64,000 nt of DNA from Rhizoctonia solani (lineage: Eukaryota; Basidiomycota; Agaricomycetes; Cantharellales; Ceratobasidiaceae), in assembly GCF_016906535.1 (NCBI RefSeq), contig NC_057380.1, forward strand, positions 1,612,001-1,676,000. The letters run 5' to 3'. The position numbers and the translations under genes were made by a program. The notes below the pieces were generated by a model. It searched no databases. It worked only from the letters and a program-made list of their open reading frames with translations, and was not told where the DNA came from. How positions within the stretch are numbered: position 1 is the stretch's first letter; each line of letters opens with the position of its first letter. Positions 34,811-47,082 of this stretch are shown here, piece after piece.

Positions 34811-36356
34811 TCAGTCAAGAGTAGGGCTTCCCCGTGGTATACTTGAGTCCCGAGAACCCGAATGCTGAGGCGCAGTCTCCCTTATCACGGATGCCACAGA
34901 TGAGTCTGGCTGCCCAATAGGCAGGGCTGTGGCTGAAGAAGATCGAGGTGGAGGTGGCCATACGAAGTCCAGGCCACGCTCTTGAGAAGAGTGGTACGCC
35001 CGTATATACTCGTGATATTCGGGAATCGAACTTATATGTGGGTAAAACAGTTTGCCATTCTCGTCCATCGCTTCGGGCACCCAAGGGTCCGTATAATCTC
35101 GCAATATGAGGTGATCGGTCGAGACTTCGTTGGGGCCACTTAAGATGTGAGATGTTACAGTAAGTAATAGGCCCGTCCTCTCTGATCGTAGCACTTACGT
35201 TGAATCCAAGAATTTCCTGAGGGTATCTTCTGGAACATGATCATCTATAATCTCTGACACCCATACCATCTTCCCCTTTAATTGAAACATGGACAAAACA
35301 AGCCTGTTACATCACAAAAACGAACGTTAGGAGAGACTGGCTGGTGCGCAAACAGAACTTGCCTCTTGCGCTGAGAACCAGATGATTGAGAGTCAATAGG
35401 AACTAGAACATCTTTCAGCTGGTCAGGTGGTAGAGCCCTGCTAGCACTCCCGATTTGTGCCTGCTCTAGTGTATCCCCCTTTGTGGGAGGAACAGGCGCC
35501 CTGTAAACTCATGTAAGGTACAACCCAATAGGCACAAGTAAATACATATTTTTGGCTTACCTGCTATGCTTATTATATGGATGAAGCCTAAAAGAACTTG
35601 CTTTATTTGTCGCGATCGGGGCGCGGATAGATCTGCCATCATGTTTACTACTTAGAAGGTAGATATTAGTCGTACATATGCTAAGGAAATAGCTGAAGGT
35701 GAGGTACCGTAGGACTCGCAATGGGGAAACGAGACGAGCCGGAGACCCGGACTCGGATGTATGCTCTGCTCCAGTGACAACGGTGGCTAGAGACCTTGAA
35801 AGAGATCAGCTATTCGGTACTTTTTTCTCGAGATAGCTTACAAGTAATCTGATGCGCCTGGATAATGCTCATCCAGCCACTTCTCCAAAGTCAAAAACCC
35901 GTTCCAGGGTTTACCCGGACTCACAATCTTCTCCGCGATCCGGGCAGCCGAGGACACCCAAAACTCTTTTCTGTAATAAATACCGAGCTGCTTCCACTTC
36001 GCTTTGTTTTCCATGGACATCGGCTGGTAAGCGTAGTCTGGAAAATATTGGAGCAATTCAACAGTCGCTTGATGTGCTCGGTCTTGAAGCTTTTTGCGTT
36101 CCTCAGAGCTAAGCAAACTCCAGTGAGATTTACATTTCACTGTAACCTCGGCTTGGGAGATGGATTTCATTTCAGGATTAGCTGCCAGCATCTCCGAACG
36201 GAAAAGCAACCACGCATTGGGAGGGCGCTTGAGGCCACCATAATTATTCAGGCGATCATCTCTTAACATTCGGAGTATCGTGGATTGTGTACGGTCATCG
36301 AGAGCTTGGAAGCCAGAAAAAGCACAAAGTGAGGCTTCGTTTCTGAATGTAGGCAT
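34811..36356 (-). CDS. HMG-box transcription factor (MATA_HMG-like)
   Basis: ATG at 36356. Exon 1 (36356-35842) holds an HMG box at about residues 42-112: LKRPPNAWLLFRSEM, NPEMKSISQAEV, HWSLLSSEERKKLQ, FPDYAYQP. This is the pattern of fungal sequence-specific HMG regulators (mating-type/sexual-development class). Further short exons chain in phase to LILRDYTDPWVPEAMDENGK and the stop at 34811-34813 (GSPTLD). All junctions I checked keep the frame, so the gene looks intact. One intron (after SQRKR, near 35363) seems to use a GC donor (GCAAGT). Whether it is a mating-type-locus gene or another HMG regulator cannot be told here; no homeodomain or pheromone-receptor gene is seen nearby. Confidence 0.8.
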
Positions 36357-38045
36357 GAAAGATGAATGGTCGCAGGTGAATACGGGGGGATGTGAAGCTG
36401 CTGTGAGTCTGCGGCAAGTGCATAATATACGTAGATGCCACCAGACGTACCGTGCAGAAGTCTAAATCCAAAGGATTCTGGTAAAAACAATGCTGGCGCT
36501 TCATGCGAGAACAAAAGCCGGTCATATCTGATCGACCAAGCCAAAGTCAAATCTGAAAGGGGAATCCTTAGTAAGCTATTAGACTCCAGATCCACGTGAG
36601 TACTTAATAATATATAATATGCGTAACATCGCTTCGTTGCGAATCCTGTCTTTGTAACTATTTAGCAGGTTATTACTCTCGTTTCATATGGTGGATGGTG
36701 TAGTCATGACCAAGCGTCTATAGCCATAGGTAGCCGAGGATTTCGATTTATGCATACAGAATGGCCATGGAAATATTCCGTAAAAATGAGAGCATGAGCC
36801 TCACATGGCTTGGTTGGATACATTGGGGTCGTAACTTGTGTTGCTATACTCGATGGCGTTCAGCCAGAGCTTGTAGTTATCCAAAATCCTCAATCCGATC
36901 ACGTGATAGACTGAAGTCCGGAAGTACGCATTTTTCGGATATCAAAATCCACCACTTGATGGCACAATTCGACTTTGGACTCTTCAGGGAGTTACAAAAA
37001 TTCGATCGAGATGCTCGCCTTGCCTCATATGAGATATATTCTATATACGATTTAAACTTATATACCGATAGCACCAAAAAATTATATTGCCAAACTAAGC
37101 CTAATCACTCAAAATTGTGGGCATGTTTCGGAGCCTATAAAGAACTACAAGCCCGGACCACCGTACGATGCGAGTATACCAGATTCCCGTAAGAGACAGA
37201 GTTGTTGACAAAACGTGCTAAAAACGGTGTAAACATCCGGAAAATTTTAACCCGAACAATCGCATAGACCGTCTTTAGTACGATTCCGACCGATTGTTTG
37301 AGGAAGCTACAGAAACCCTAAAGATACATACAGAATTCTAGTAGACTTTTGACTAATATTACAAGGTCATTTCGTAGCGACTTTCCATAACTTTAGTTGA
37401 CACAGTGAGACTTGGCCGCAAGGTGCACAATGCCGCCCGTCCGTATACGTACGTCGCACCCGTCTTGCCTATACTGTGTCGCTCGCTCTAATTGCGCACA
37501 TATATTTCCTTTCGTCCTGCCCACCATCCCTAGGATGTCATGGTCGCCCAGACTCAGTTATACAATCTTTTCCTTGGGCCTCCCATCACCCTCCATTCCT
37601 GTCGTCGCGGATGGCCACCCAACCCGCGAGTCATAGTCTCGGTGCCCCAATTCTCATTTGCGCGCTCCGTGCCAGATTTTCCACCCGCGCTGGTTTCGGA
37701 CGACGCTATATATGGTGTTCTATTTCTTTGATTATACACACATAATTTTACTTCTGCCCATGAGAGTGGCTATCTAGCCCCGGAGGTTAAGTCCCATTTT
37801 TTTGGCTTTGATTTTTTGGAATCACTCATTTATATGCTTGATTATTGTTACCCCCATTAAGGCGTTGTTCTGCTGTAGCCAAGCTTGACAAGTACTGTAG
37901 CCAGCGCTATATATGCGGTACCTTAATGGCCACATAAAATTCACCAATATTGATGTAGAATTGAAACTGTTTGATTGAATACCAAAAAGCAAATGATCAC
38001 ATAGAAGCTACATTTCCAAATCGCGTAAAACACTATACAGACAAA
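36357..38045. other. Intergenic region with dispersed repeat C
   Basis: About 1.7 kb without a supported gene. The open frame at 36761-37192 (+) has no recognisable domain and is probably chance. The main content is repeat copy C. Confidence 0.45.
37405..37745 (+). repeat. Dispersed non-autonomous repeat, copy C
   Basis: Aligns by eye along its length with the reverse complement of copy A: ACTTGGCCGCAAG start, CCCACCATCCCTAGGATG, CCCTCCATTCCTGTCG, GATGGCCACCCAACCCGCGA, GTCTCGGTGCCCCA, GTGCCAGATTTTCCACCCG, GGACGACGC. Similarity appears to continue weakly to about 37790. No coding capacity. Confidence 0.7.
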
Positions 38046-40103
38046 CTAAAGCAGACCAGACCCGACAACAATAGGCTTGACCTTCTGTAGCTTGCTAATG
38101 GTGTCATCGCTGAGTTGCAAGTGAGCCTACGGGACGTCGTTGTCAGTTTCACGGAATGAGTGAATAATGAAAACGATCGCACCTTGACCAAGTCAGGAGG
38201 GGTGAGCGCGAGCCACTGGTTCAGCGAGATATCCTCATATTTGTCGGCGTTGAAGATCTCGAGGAACTTGAGAGTGGTGTTGCCAATGTTCTCAACGTAG
38301 TGACCGAAAGAGGGAGGAACATAACCTTGATAGTGCATTAATAAGAGAATATTTTTGTCATCAAATTATTGAAGCTTACCAATATCACCAGCCTGGTAGT
38401 TGAAGGTGCGAGCATTGGCCTGAGCTGCAAATACTGTAATACGCGCGTTTCCTTCGCTATAAAAGGTAGTTAGTATCCGTTAGCGAGCGTTATCTAACAA
38501 GACTCACATGAAATAACTCCATTCGGGTTGAGTTGGGTGCCACTGGGAAAAGGATTGGTTATGATAGAGTAATATAATAGAGTAGCTTTGTTTCGATACT
38601 CACGTGGAGTTCCCGAATTCCTCCCACTTCAACGCTGACTTCTGCCATTGCAATAGTCTTGCTGATTTCGAAAGTACGAGAATCGACAACCTTGACAGTT
38701 CCACCTTGAACCTATTTGATAATACCAAGGTTTAATCTCCATTTAAGGAAGATATATTGTGATGGATACCTTGGTCGAGTTGGCCTTGCTTGCAGCGAAT
38801 GTGTAGGGCAATGTAGATACGCCTTGTGGACTCTTTACGGCCTTGTCTGCAGCACTGCCTGTTGGCACAGCGCTAGGAAGCATCCAAAGTTGACGGTCGG
38901 GGATATGATCGAAGGCAGAGGCGTTGACCTTGAAGTTCTTGCTTAGGACCTCCTTGGGGACATGAGCCATCCAGTCGGTGACCGAGAAAGTGGAGTCTTC
39001 GCTGAACTCTCCATCATCGAAAACCTGGGCGTGATCAATTAGACTTGTATAAAGATAGTATGGTGAGGATTGTACCAAAAGGAACTCGCAGCCATCAGCA
39101 ACGTCGTTGAGGCCTTGAAGCACGTGAGGAATGCCAGCTGGGAAGTACCAAAGATCACCAGGATACTGAAGGGGGAAAAAAAATCAAAAAGAGCCGTCCC
39201 GGTGCCATTCAAATCAAATACATACGACATCGACATCATAGTTCTGGCCATCGGCATTGGTAACGGAGACGCGGCAACTTCCCTGTAGTTCCCCAAATGT
39301 TAAGATTTGATGTCACATAATAGAATTGCTGGTTGGTCTACTTACCGCTAAAACATATGCCCACTTGTAGATTTACAGCAGTTAGTAATGCTTGCAGAGT
39401 CAATGTTTTCACAAACCTCGGCGGTGATATGCCAATGCAATTCACTATTCGACTGTCAGAACACCTGATTCGGCTTTTGTGCATGATGCTTACCGAATTC
39501 CTCCAGCTTTCAGACGCATGTTCACACCAGCCATCGTCGTTGCGATCGGCATTGCGTGGACTAATTGGCACTAGTCAGACATATGCAGGGCGTGATTTCA
39601 ACTCTCTATAACATACCGTTCTGCTGACGCGCCCAACCACCATCCTGAACACGGTTGTGGGACAAGCTGAATGGCCACTTGACGTTGGAGCTATATCGGG
39701 CAGTTAGCTTGGGGAAAATAATAATAATAATAATAAACTAGGCTTGAACTTACACTGCGCCGTTGTCCGTGCCTGGGCTAGCCAGAAAGTCAGGATTTTG
39801 ACGGTCGAGCGCAACATTCTGGGGACCGAGGAGCTTCGCGCCTTTGGTACCCCGGATTGGTTCGGGGAGCTCATTCTGGAACTTGTCAAGATACGACTCG
39901 TTCAAGTCGTCCGACGCATAAGGGAGAGTGGGAACGGGCAGAGAAGAATCAACTGTTGAAGATGGGACGGCGGTCGACACGGAGGAGGTGGTCGAAGTAG
40001 ATGCATGTTTGGTGGTCGAGGAAGTCTTCGCGTCGGCAGCAGGAGCTGGCGCACCGAGAACACCTGCTGAAAGAGCAAGAGCAACAATGAAAGGAGTAAA
40101 CAT
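38046..40103 (-). CDS. Secreted bicupin oxalate decarboxylase 1
   Basis: ATG at 40103 starts a signal peptide (MFTPFIVALALSAGVLG) and a Ser/Thr-rich stretch, then LPEPIRGTKGA typical of fungal oxalate decarboxylases. Exon 1 ends at 39754 (phase 2); many short introns follow. The N-terminal cupin has [16 protein letters not shown] (Mn ligands H, H, E) and [17 protein letters not shown]. The C-terminal cupin has [15 protein letters not shown] and [10 protein letters not shown]. Stop 38046-38048 (VGSGLL). The enzyme turns oxalate into formate and CO2 outside the cell, controlling acidity and the plant-pathogenic oxalate pool. Every junction checked keeps frame. A paralogue lies at 47083 on the opposite strand. 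Confidence 0.9.
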
Positions 40104-40181
40104 CTCGATTGAAGGTTTGATTGTGCCAAGTACGCCGAGTAGAGGAGACCTCTGAGTATTTCGAGCTCGCCAAGGCCATCC

Positions 40182-40187
40182 TTTATA
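40182..40187 (-). promoter_or_regulatory. TATA box of oxalate decarboxylase 1
   Basis: TATAAA on the minus strand, about 80 bp upstream of the ATG at 40103. Confidence 0.5.
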
Positions 40188-40189
40188 GG

Positions 40190-41810
40190 ATAGAATGGCA
40201 GGGGTGGTACACTAGCAATTCGATCGAATAAGCCTCGGTGACGAGTTCAGCCGGTATCCGTGTTGCCAATGGCCGAAGGCTGCATGGCACAGGGTAAATG
40301 AGAGAACAAGCAAGATGGTTGGCCAGGTGCAAAATCCGCAAATTCATGCGGCTACACCGGTAGAGGAAGACGGAGAAATACAGTCGATGAAGAGCCCAGC
40401 CTTCCCATTCCGGCTTACCATCGGCGGTGGCATTAGGGAGCATGGCGCCGCAGAAGCCCATGGTGAAAACGATCAAGGATCCCCAATTCCGGACTCGCTA
40501 AAAGCTGACTTCGAGATTGGAGGTGAGGTTCACCACTTGTATCTAAAAATGGAATGTTTGAGATGAAAAATATTATATCAATTACCCAGGTGCCTATCGT
40601 CGATTGGACTTACGGAATGACTACCGTACGTTAAAGTGACGTTTGATGCGATGTATATCTCAACGCTGTGCCGAATCGGTCTTGATAAATGGAAAGCATA
40701 GACCGACAGAGGCCAAGAGAGGGTATGTAACAAGGGTTGGATCGGTAGAATATGCATTGAACCGAGAGAACGTTATCTGTAGCGCCCGGGGACATAGCTT
40801 GTCTAAGCATCGATATCTTCGGTACCACAAGTATATCTACCGGAACTAGTGCTGACAAGAGACAATTGACATGTGGCTTGCCAAGAGAACCGCGAGAAAT
40901 CACACTGTGTATCGAGTTCTACCAGTATAGCTGCTTCATGAATTATTTTTAGCTCATCGATCGGTCTATCTTGCTGGTTCGTAGGGTACGGCATTGGAGA
41001 GAAGAGCCCGAAGAGACTCGTGATTCATCACCTGCGCACCTCGTTCTGGAGCCTGAGCGCCCTTATCAAGGATCCCAACAAGGTGTGCCTGGGCTCTCTG
41101 TGGACTTTGCACTCCCGACGTTCTCTATCAGGCAAAATATTAAAAAAAGACATGCTGTGGTTTAATGAGCTCTAATCATATGGGGCGGTTCCAACCTCAC
41201 CTATTGGTGGAGAAGAGCAAGCCCTCGCTGCGCTTGATTAGTCAGCGCGCTACGCCTTGGCATCTGCCAATAATAGATCTTGCTGCTTAATTAGTGATAC
41301 AAATATCACAGCCCTGAGCCGGAATTCACTGTCCGAGACTTCCTAGGCGAGATAACAAATCCGCCACCACTGCAAAAAACAACAATAACAAAACACGCCA
41401 ATTGAGAGAAGTGGGGCGCCATTATGTTATTTACGGAACACCGACGCCATTTACGCCGTAAAATGAAAGATTATGACTCTGAGCGCTCTGGAGAACGTAG
41501 TGAGATGAATGCATATGTTTATTCTACGGCAAGATGGCATCAGTGACTCCATAGCATGCCTTCTAACTTGACAAACATGTAACGTTCGCATCGCGACTGG
41601 GGCGTTTGAGTCACACGTTGCGTTTACTTCCTCAATACATGTAGAGCATCGAACATGACTTCTGCCATCAGCTTTGGAGTTCTACGTTCACGAATTTCAC
41701 AAACCATGAAGTTCAGTACCTTGTAGAGCACATGTAAAGCTTCTGGATTATCCCTCAGATGATGAGACAAGCATCCATAACATTGACATAACCATAGTAC
41801 AGATGAGCAT
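40190..41810. other. Intergenic region
   Basis: About 1.6 kb between the oxalate decarboxylase promoter and the 3' end of the ribosomal protein gene. No supported gene. Small frames at 40315-40566 and 40631-40903 have no recognisable features. Confidence 0.4.
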
Positions 41811-42348
41811 TTAATTGCTGGCAATAGTAACCTCGACCTCGACACCGGGTTCAAGCGAAATGGAGGTCTAGAACGGATAAATTTAGTGTCGAGGGGCTAC
41901 AAACGTTTATCGGCTACTCACGATCTGCTTAACAATCTCGGATGAGGAGTGAAGGTCGATAAGGCGCTTGTGGATCTTGAGCTCGTAACGGTCCCATGTC
42001 TTGGAACCCTCACCGCAAGGCTAAAATAGAAACGAGCCGCCATCAGAGAGAAGTGCCGCTTGCGCCAATTATTGACTTACAGTTTTGCGGGTAGTGATCC
42101 TCAAAACCTTAGTAGGAAGGCGGACTGGGCCCTTGACGCGGAGGTCCTTGTCCTTAGCACGGTTGACGAGGTCACGAGAGACTGCGAGGAGCAAATCAAT
42201 ATATACGCAAATGAGCTTTTTAGTATTACTGACACTTCTCGAGGTTCGTAACATTGCTGCTGGTCAAGGTAATGCGAATCTTGTGGAGCTTAGTAGAGAC
42301 AGGAGCGCCAGTGGCGTCGTAATCTTTGTCCTTCGCGACGTAGCTCAT
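41811..42348 (-). CDS. RPS20: 40S ribosomal protein S20 (uS10)
   Basis: Four exons: 42348-42234, 42181-42081, 42020-41922, 41867-41811. They join in phase to a protein of about 119 residues. It begins [16 protein letters not shown] and contains [69 protein letters not shown] and the end [13 protein letters not shown]. This matches eukaryotic uS10 throughout, a component of the 40S head. The gene is intact and gives a reliable reference for intron size (about 53-60 nt) in this genome. Confidence 0.97.
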
Positions 42349-42653
42349 CTTCCTGGGAGACTAGAGAAAGTGGCAGCAAGGTGACTATATTTTTAGGGCC
42401 CTCAGTTCTTTTCTTTTCATTTTGCTTGTTTCTTGTTAGAAACTTACCGAAGGTGTTTGGTTTGTAGATAGAATTTGCATCCGGAGTGTCTAATTGGAGA
42501 TGGAGCTACTCAGTACCAATGTGGCTGTGCTGAAAGCTCAGGGCCTTGAGAGGCTCGACCTTGGTCACTGTGAATCCATAATGCTAAATTGGATTAGCCA
42601 AAATCAAATAGCTCTGTATTAAATAGTTGTATAATATAACGAGACGAGTGGTG

Positions 42654-44719
42654 TCAAAAGATGAAAGTGGGTGGCTGCGTCCCTGACCAGTGAGCTAATC
42701 GCCCGGTTGCGTCGGTCTCCTTCCACAAGTCATCTAGCCTAGCTGCCAGGTAACGTAGATATCGCTCATTCCCGCAGCTGAGTATGCGGTTTCTCAGTAT
42801 GACCCTATCATGTTTAGACTCTGCAAAAGTTCCCGCCTATTAAATACTCATTATTGTCAGTTGCAGACCACACATTATCTTGGCTCACAATAAAATATGG
42901 GACGGGGATGAAGCAATCAGGGTTGAATCCTGGCTTAAGGATAGATGCCAATTTATAATAGTCTTAACCGAATCCCGGACGGTTGGATGACTCGAATCCG
43001 ACTTGAATATCGCCTACGATATATATAAATAAGATTTTCAGTCTACTCCGTTTGGTAACCGCCACTCACATGATAAACATACAAGATAGCTGCATGACGG
43101 CAGACCTCTTGCATAGCCAGTCTTGCAATTCTAAACCTAGGGTTTGTGCTCCTCAACGGACGAAACTGGGTGTTTCGCGCCAATTGCTCAATTTCGGTCC
43201 CAAGAGCGAGTTTTTCTTCTGGTGAGATATGGGCATGCCTTAGAGCTGATACACGAGCGACAAGGACAATCAGTGGGTCAGGGCATCCCACAATCCACTC
43301 AATCCCATGATCAGAGTCGACCCCTTTGTCCCATCGTGAGAGTCTAGATAGTTCCTGTGTATCTGTTTTGTAATCGAGCAACGTGGGCCTCGCAAGAGCC
43401 ATGCTGCTCAAGATATCGTACCAAGCAATACAGCGGATATCAAATGTCTGCTCCCCACTTAGATTGGTAAAGTCTATTGCTTCATTCCCCATGACAGCCC
43501 TAACAAGAGCAGCAGCTTGATCAAGGTGGTGATAATAAGCGGATAGGTAGCCTGCATTGTACTACACGCCATCAGTGGTATTCTTTGCGCCTTTAGCTAT
43601 TACATACTTCGTAATTCATTAGCTCCACCAGACCAGCTATTTTCACCCATGGGGAAAGATAGGTGCTCTCCAATTCGAGACGCAATGCTCGTACCCCAAG
43701 TTGATAATGTTCTTTTGAACGGTTACGTAGGGATTCTGTCGATGCAGACACTCATAATTTGCTCGAAAGAGTAGCGCTGTGCCAACCATCCCATGTTTCA
43801 GTGAATCGGAGGAGCAGAACCTTCGACGTATTCGAGTAAACAGTATTTCGCAAACCGATGCATAATCGCTGATATAACGTGCTAAATAGATCGAATCTAT
43901 GTATGCCGTACGACGCGTCTATAAAGTCCGATGTTAATCTGAATCGCCAAAAATAACTCACAAAAGTTAAGCAATTCCTGGAAGCTTGGTTCCTCAAATA
44001 CCCTCAACGTGGCAACTGAACGCCTTACCAGGGGCATTACACCCTCCGGGTCAAAATCATCACTGTCATCCGTAGTTCTATTTGGCCATGCAATTCTAGG
44101 ACCAAAGTCTTGCGCATATTCCCACATTTGCGTCGCTAGAATTCTGTCGTAAATGGCGCCACGTGAAGATGTTTGTCCACTATCATCGTTGGACGGATGC
44201 GAGAGTGTGATTTGAGATTGAGGTGAAATATTCCATGAAGGCAGAACCGGTTTGACGAGGTTCACAGTCATATCAGTGTCCGAAGCAAGTCTCAGGGGAG
44301 ACTCAGAATTAGATCCCAAAAGGTTCGAACCAGAGTATCCACCAGCAAGAAACCCATTGAGTAATCCAACGTTTTCCCGAGCAGAAGGTTCATCAATAGT
44401 AGCCTGAGAGAAATCGCTTGTATTTTCACTAGACCCATAAGAAGGGGAAAAGCCAGAAATATGTTGTCAGGGTTGGTATCGTGAGGTGCAGAATCATTGC
44501 TATGAGGGCTCGTATTCAATCCGGACTGCCTGGGCCATATGCACCCAGAATTAGTGCGGGTGCATCTTGAGCAAGACGGTCGTTGTTCGTCACATTTTTT
44601 GCGCCTGGAGAAGGTCAGTAATGATGGTCTTGGTCGAATACATCGAATCAATCCTACTTTCTCCGGCATGTTATGCAACCACTCCTCGACCTCTGAACGC
44701 ATGAGCCATTTTGCGACAT
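42654..44719 (-). CDS. Zn2Cys6 fungal transcription factor 2
   Basis: ATG at 44719. Exon 1 (44719-44658) ends GCITCRR and joins in phase 2 to 44604 and below, giving the zinc cluster CITC, six basic residues, CDEQRPSCSRC, TRTNSGC. The regulatory domain follows: GAIYDRILATQMWEYAQDFGP, SVATLRVFEEPSFQELLNF, KHGMVGTALLFRANYECLHR, STYLSPWVKIAGLVELMNYE, YYHHLDQAAALVRAVMGNEA, MALARPTLLDYK, then PTVRDSVKTI, LKPGFNPDCFIPVPYFIV, VILRNRILSCGNERYLRYL, and the end THF-like FIF (stop 42654-42656). A one-base loss in a T run near 42950 separates SVKTIIN from ASILKPGF. It lies tandem to and upstream of RPS20. Target pathway unknown. Confidence 0.8.
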
Positions 44720-47005
44720 TGAAGTTGGATCAACAGAAAAAGAGGACGTGAGATTAATTATGAGATTCAATCGACCGTATGGCGGGTGTAATACTGAGTT
44801 GTGAAGCTAAAGGTTGTTGTGCGCTCGCTGCGGTGGAACAAGGTGAGTGTCCTAAGTATATTTCAAATGATTGCGTTTACCATTATCCACGGGTGAGTCA
44901 GCCGATGAACTCTACCTGGCACTGGAAGCCTAAGATGACCACCGGTTCTTCGTTATCGTAGCCTTCCCTTATAAACCCTCTAGCCGGGCACATCCATAAT
45001 TTTGATTGCTATTAATTGAAAACTACGGAGAGGGGCTTCTTTATAACGTCTTCCGTAACTAGCTAAACATTTAACTCCTTGGGGCTATCCTACTGCCCTT
45101 GGCGGATCTTGTCAGCGAGAAAGGAAGAAAAGAACAACGGAATGGCTGTCAATCAACCATGGCATCAATCCTGTAGTCTTCGCGATGTTCTTCCATGACT
45201 CCCAGCTTAAGTGCATATGACGCAGGAACCTCACTCACGTTGAAGCATTCCGTCTGTTCGTATTACCGACTACTTTCCCGAGACGGCAGTCGATTTGTTA
45301 ATCTGTCATAGGGAGCAAATTGATAATTTAGTGGAATACCGCTAAGTATTGTACCCATATCTGGAACCAGTAGTAGACTGATAGATTCTGATCTATCTTT
45401 ACGAGCGCCCACAGATCTGTGAACAGGATGGTCGTAATTTGGCACTTACATAAACTCATTGACCGTTACTGCCAGTTCTAGGCACAAACATACCAATAAA
45501 TATAAGATTCATGAAACATGGCTACGCTTCATCCCTCGATATCAAGTCTCAATTAAGCCGGCCTAAGATTCCGGGGGTAGTACTAGGGTGAGATTCTACT
45601 ATTATTCATGGTACCACAATCGTCACATGTAGTTGCTATCTTATTCCACGGGGAACTCAAGAGTGCAAAGAATCCGCGTCACGTCCGTTCTTCCCAGACA
45701 TATACACCCATAAACACTGAACCTGCAGCTGAGCGGCATATAGGGACGAGGTGTGGGCGTGGATCCATGAAAATACTGGTCGGGTTTTGCCGGCACCTCG
45801 CATATAGAGTGCGGTTTTTGGTGCCAAGGAAATCCGAACTTTGGGGATGAGCGTGTTCTATTCAGCCCGAAGACGGGAGACCATGCCCGGTGTAACTTAG
45901 TCAGTTCTACAACATTACCATTCACCATCGACTCACCATCGACTTATGGTACCAGAACGATGGTACAAGACAATTTCTCGACTTTCCTTTGTGATCGAGT
46001 TATACGGGGGCGCCATGATTTCGCTAATTATGGAGATCTTGGTCAAGTTTTAATCTAGGATTTAGGCTTCGGTGACTTCGTGTATTCATAGAGGTGATAT
46101 TGTAATATAAAGAGAATCTGTATGCATATGTATATGCGTGATTATCATCAGATACCAGCGGTTGTGGGAGATCCGGCACGGAGTCCGCGGATGAGAGCTG
46201 GGGTACCGAGACGCGAGCAGAACTCGCGGATGGGTGGTCAAGCCTGACATTATTCGAGCAGGGCAGGAACGGGAGCAGTGAAAGACTCCAAGAGAGAGCG
46301 CGATAGATTGCGAGGTGGGATGCGATGGCGAATGGCCGGGGAGGCGGGTGGGAGAAGAAGAAGTATGGGGACGCGGTGGTGCTTGGTCGACAATCACGTG
46401 ACTAGAGACATGAGATGCCCTGCGCCCAAGTCTGGGCTTGTGCGTCTCCTAACTGCCAATTGCATTAATTTTCAAACTAACGGCGCTGGGACCACCCATC
46501 TGTATTACGCCCATTTTTGGCACATCCGCACGCTATTCGCAATGAATGATTCATAATGAAATAAACAGTCCGTGGCCAGCCCAAGATACCGTAAGAGAGA
46601 ACGGTAGTTTGCACGTTTTCTGACGAGAGTGAAGTAAATATAGTTACAGGCCGTAATCATTGCTAATAGTCAGCATTCATCGACACGCCGCTTCATCAAA
46701 TCAGAATTCATCAGCTACGATTACGTCCCTATTTTTAAACCCCCTTCATTCATTCCGTATCGAACCTCACCAGTAAAGGAAATCTGAATGCCGCGAGCTA
46801 TGCAAAAATGAATAGAATGCAGTGTTCCCCCCCGGCTTGGTTCTATACATTTGCGGATTTCGTGCTTGGCTTGGCACAACGCAGTTTTTACTGCCTGATT
46901 CGACTAGCATTGGCCCACGTCACGCTTCGCCATGAAGCAAGGAGAGATCTATTTACTTCAAGATAATCATACTCATCGAGTCGAGGCAAATTCCCAACTT
47001 TCACC
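44720..47005. other. Intergenic region with dispersed repeat D
   Basis: About 2.3 kb with no supported gene. It includes repeat copy D. The last 300 bp are the promoter region of oxalate decarboxylase 2. Confidence 0.45.
46090..46460 (-). repeat. Dispersed non-autonomous repeat, copy D
   Basis: On the minus strand it shares AGACTTGGGCGCAGGGCA with copy A (GGACTTGGCCGCAGGGCG), a CACGTGAT motif with copy B, then CACCCATCCGCGAG, CTCGCGTCTCGGTACCCCA and CTCCGTGCCGGATCTCCCAC with copies A and C. The order of blocks is the same in all. No coding capacity. Confidence 0.65.
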
Positions 47006-47012
47006 TATATAA
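47006..47012 (+). promoter_or_regulatory. TATA box of oxalate decarboxylase 2
   Basis: TATATAA about 70 bp upstream of the ATG at 47083, close to the spacing seen for oxalate decarboxylase 1. Confidence 0.5.
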
Positions 47013-47082
47013 CTACTCTCGTGCCGCCTTTCGACCTCAAAATTCTTTTCTGCACATATTCTTAGCTGTCATACATCTCAGC

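Noticed and set aside
36761..37192. 143-codon open frame on the plus strand
   Set aside because: No recognisable domain and no exon context. AT-rich intergenic DNA gives such frames by chance.
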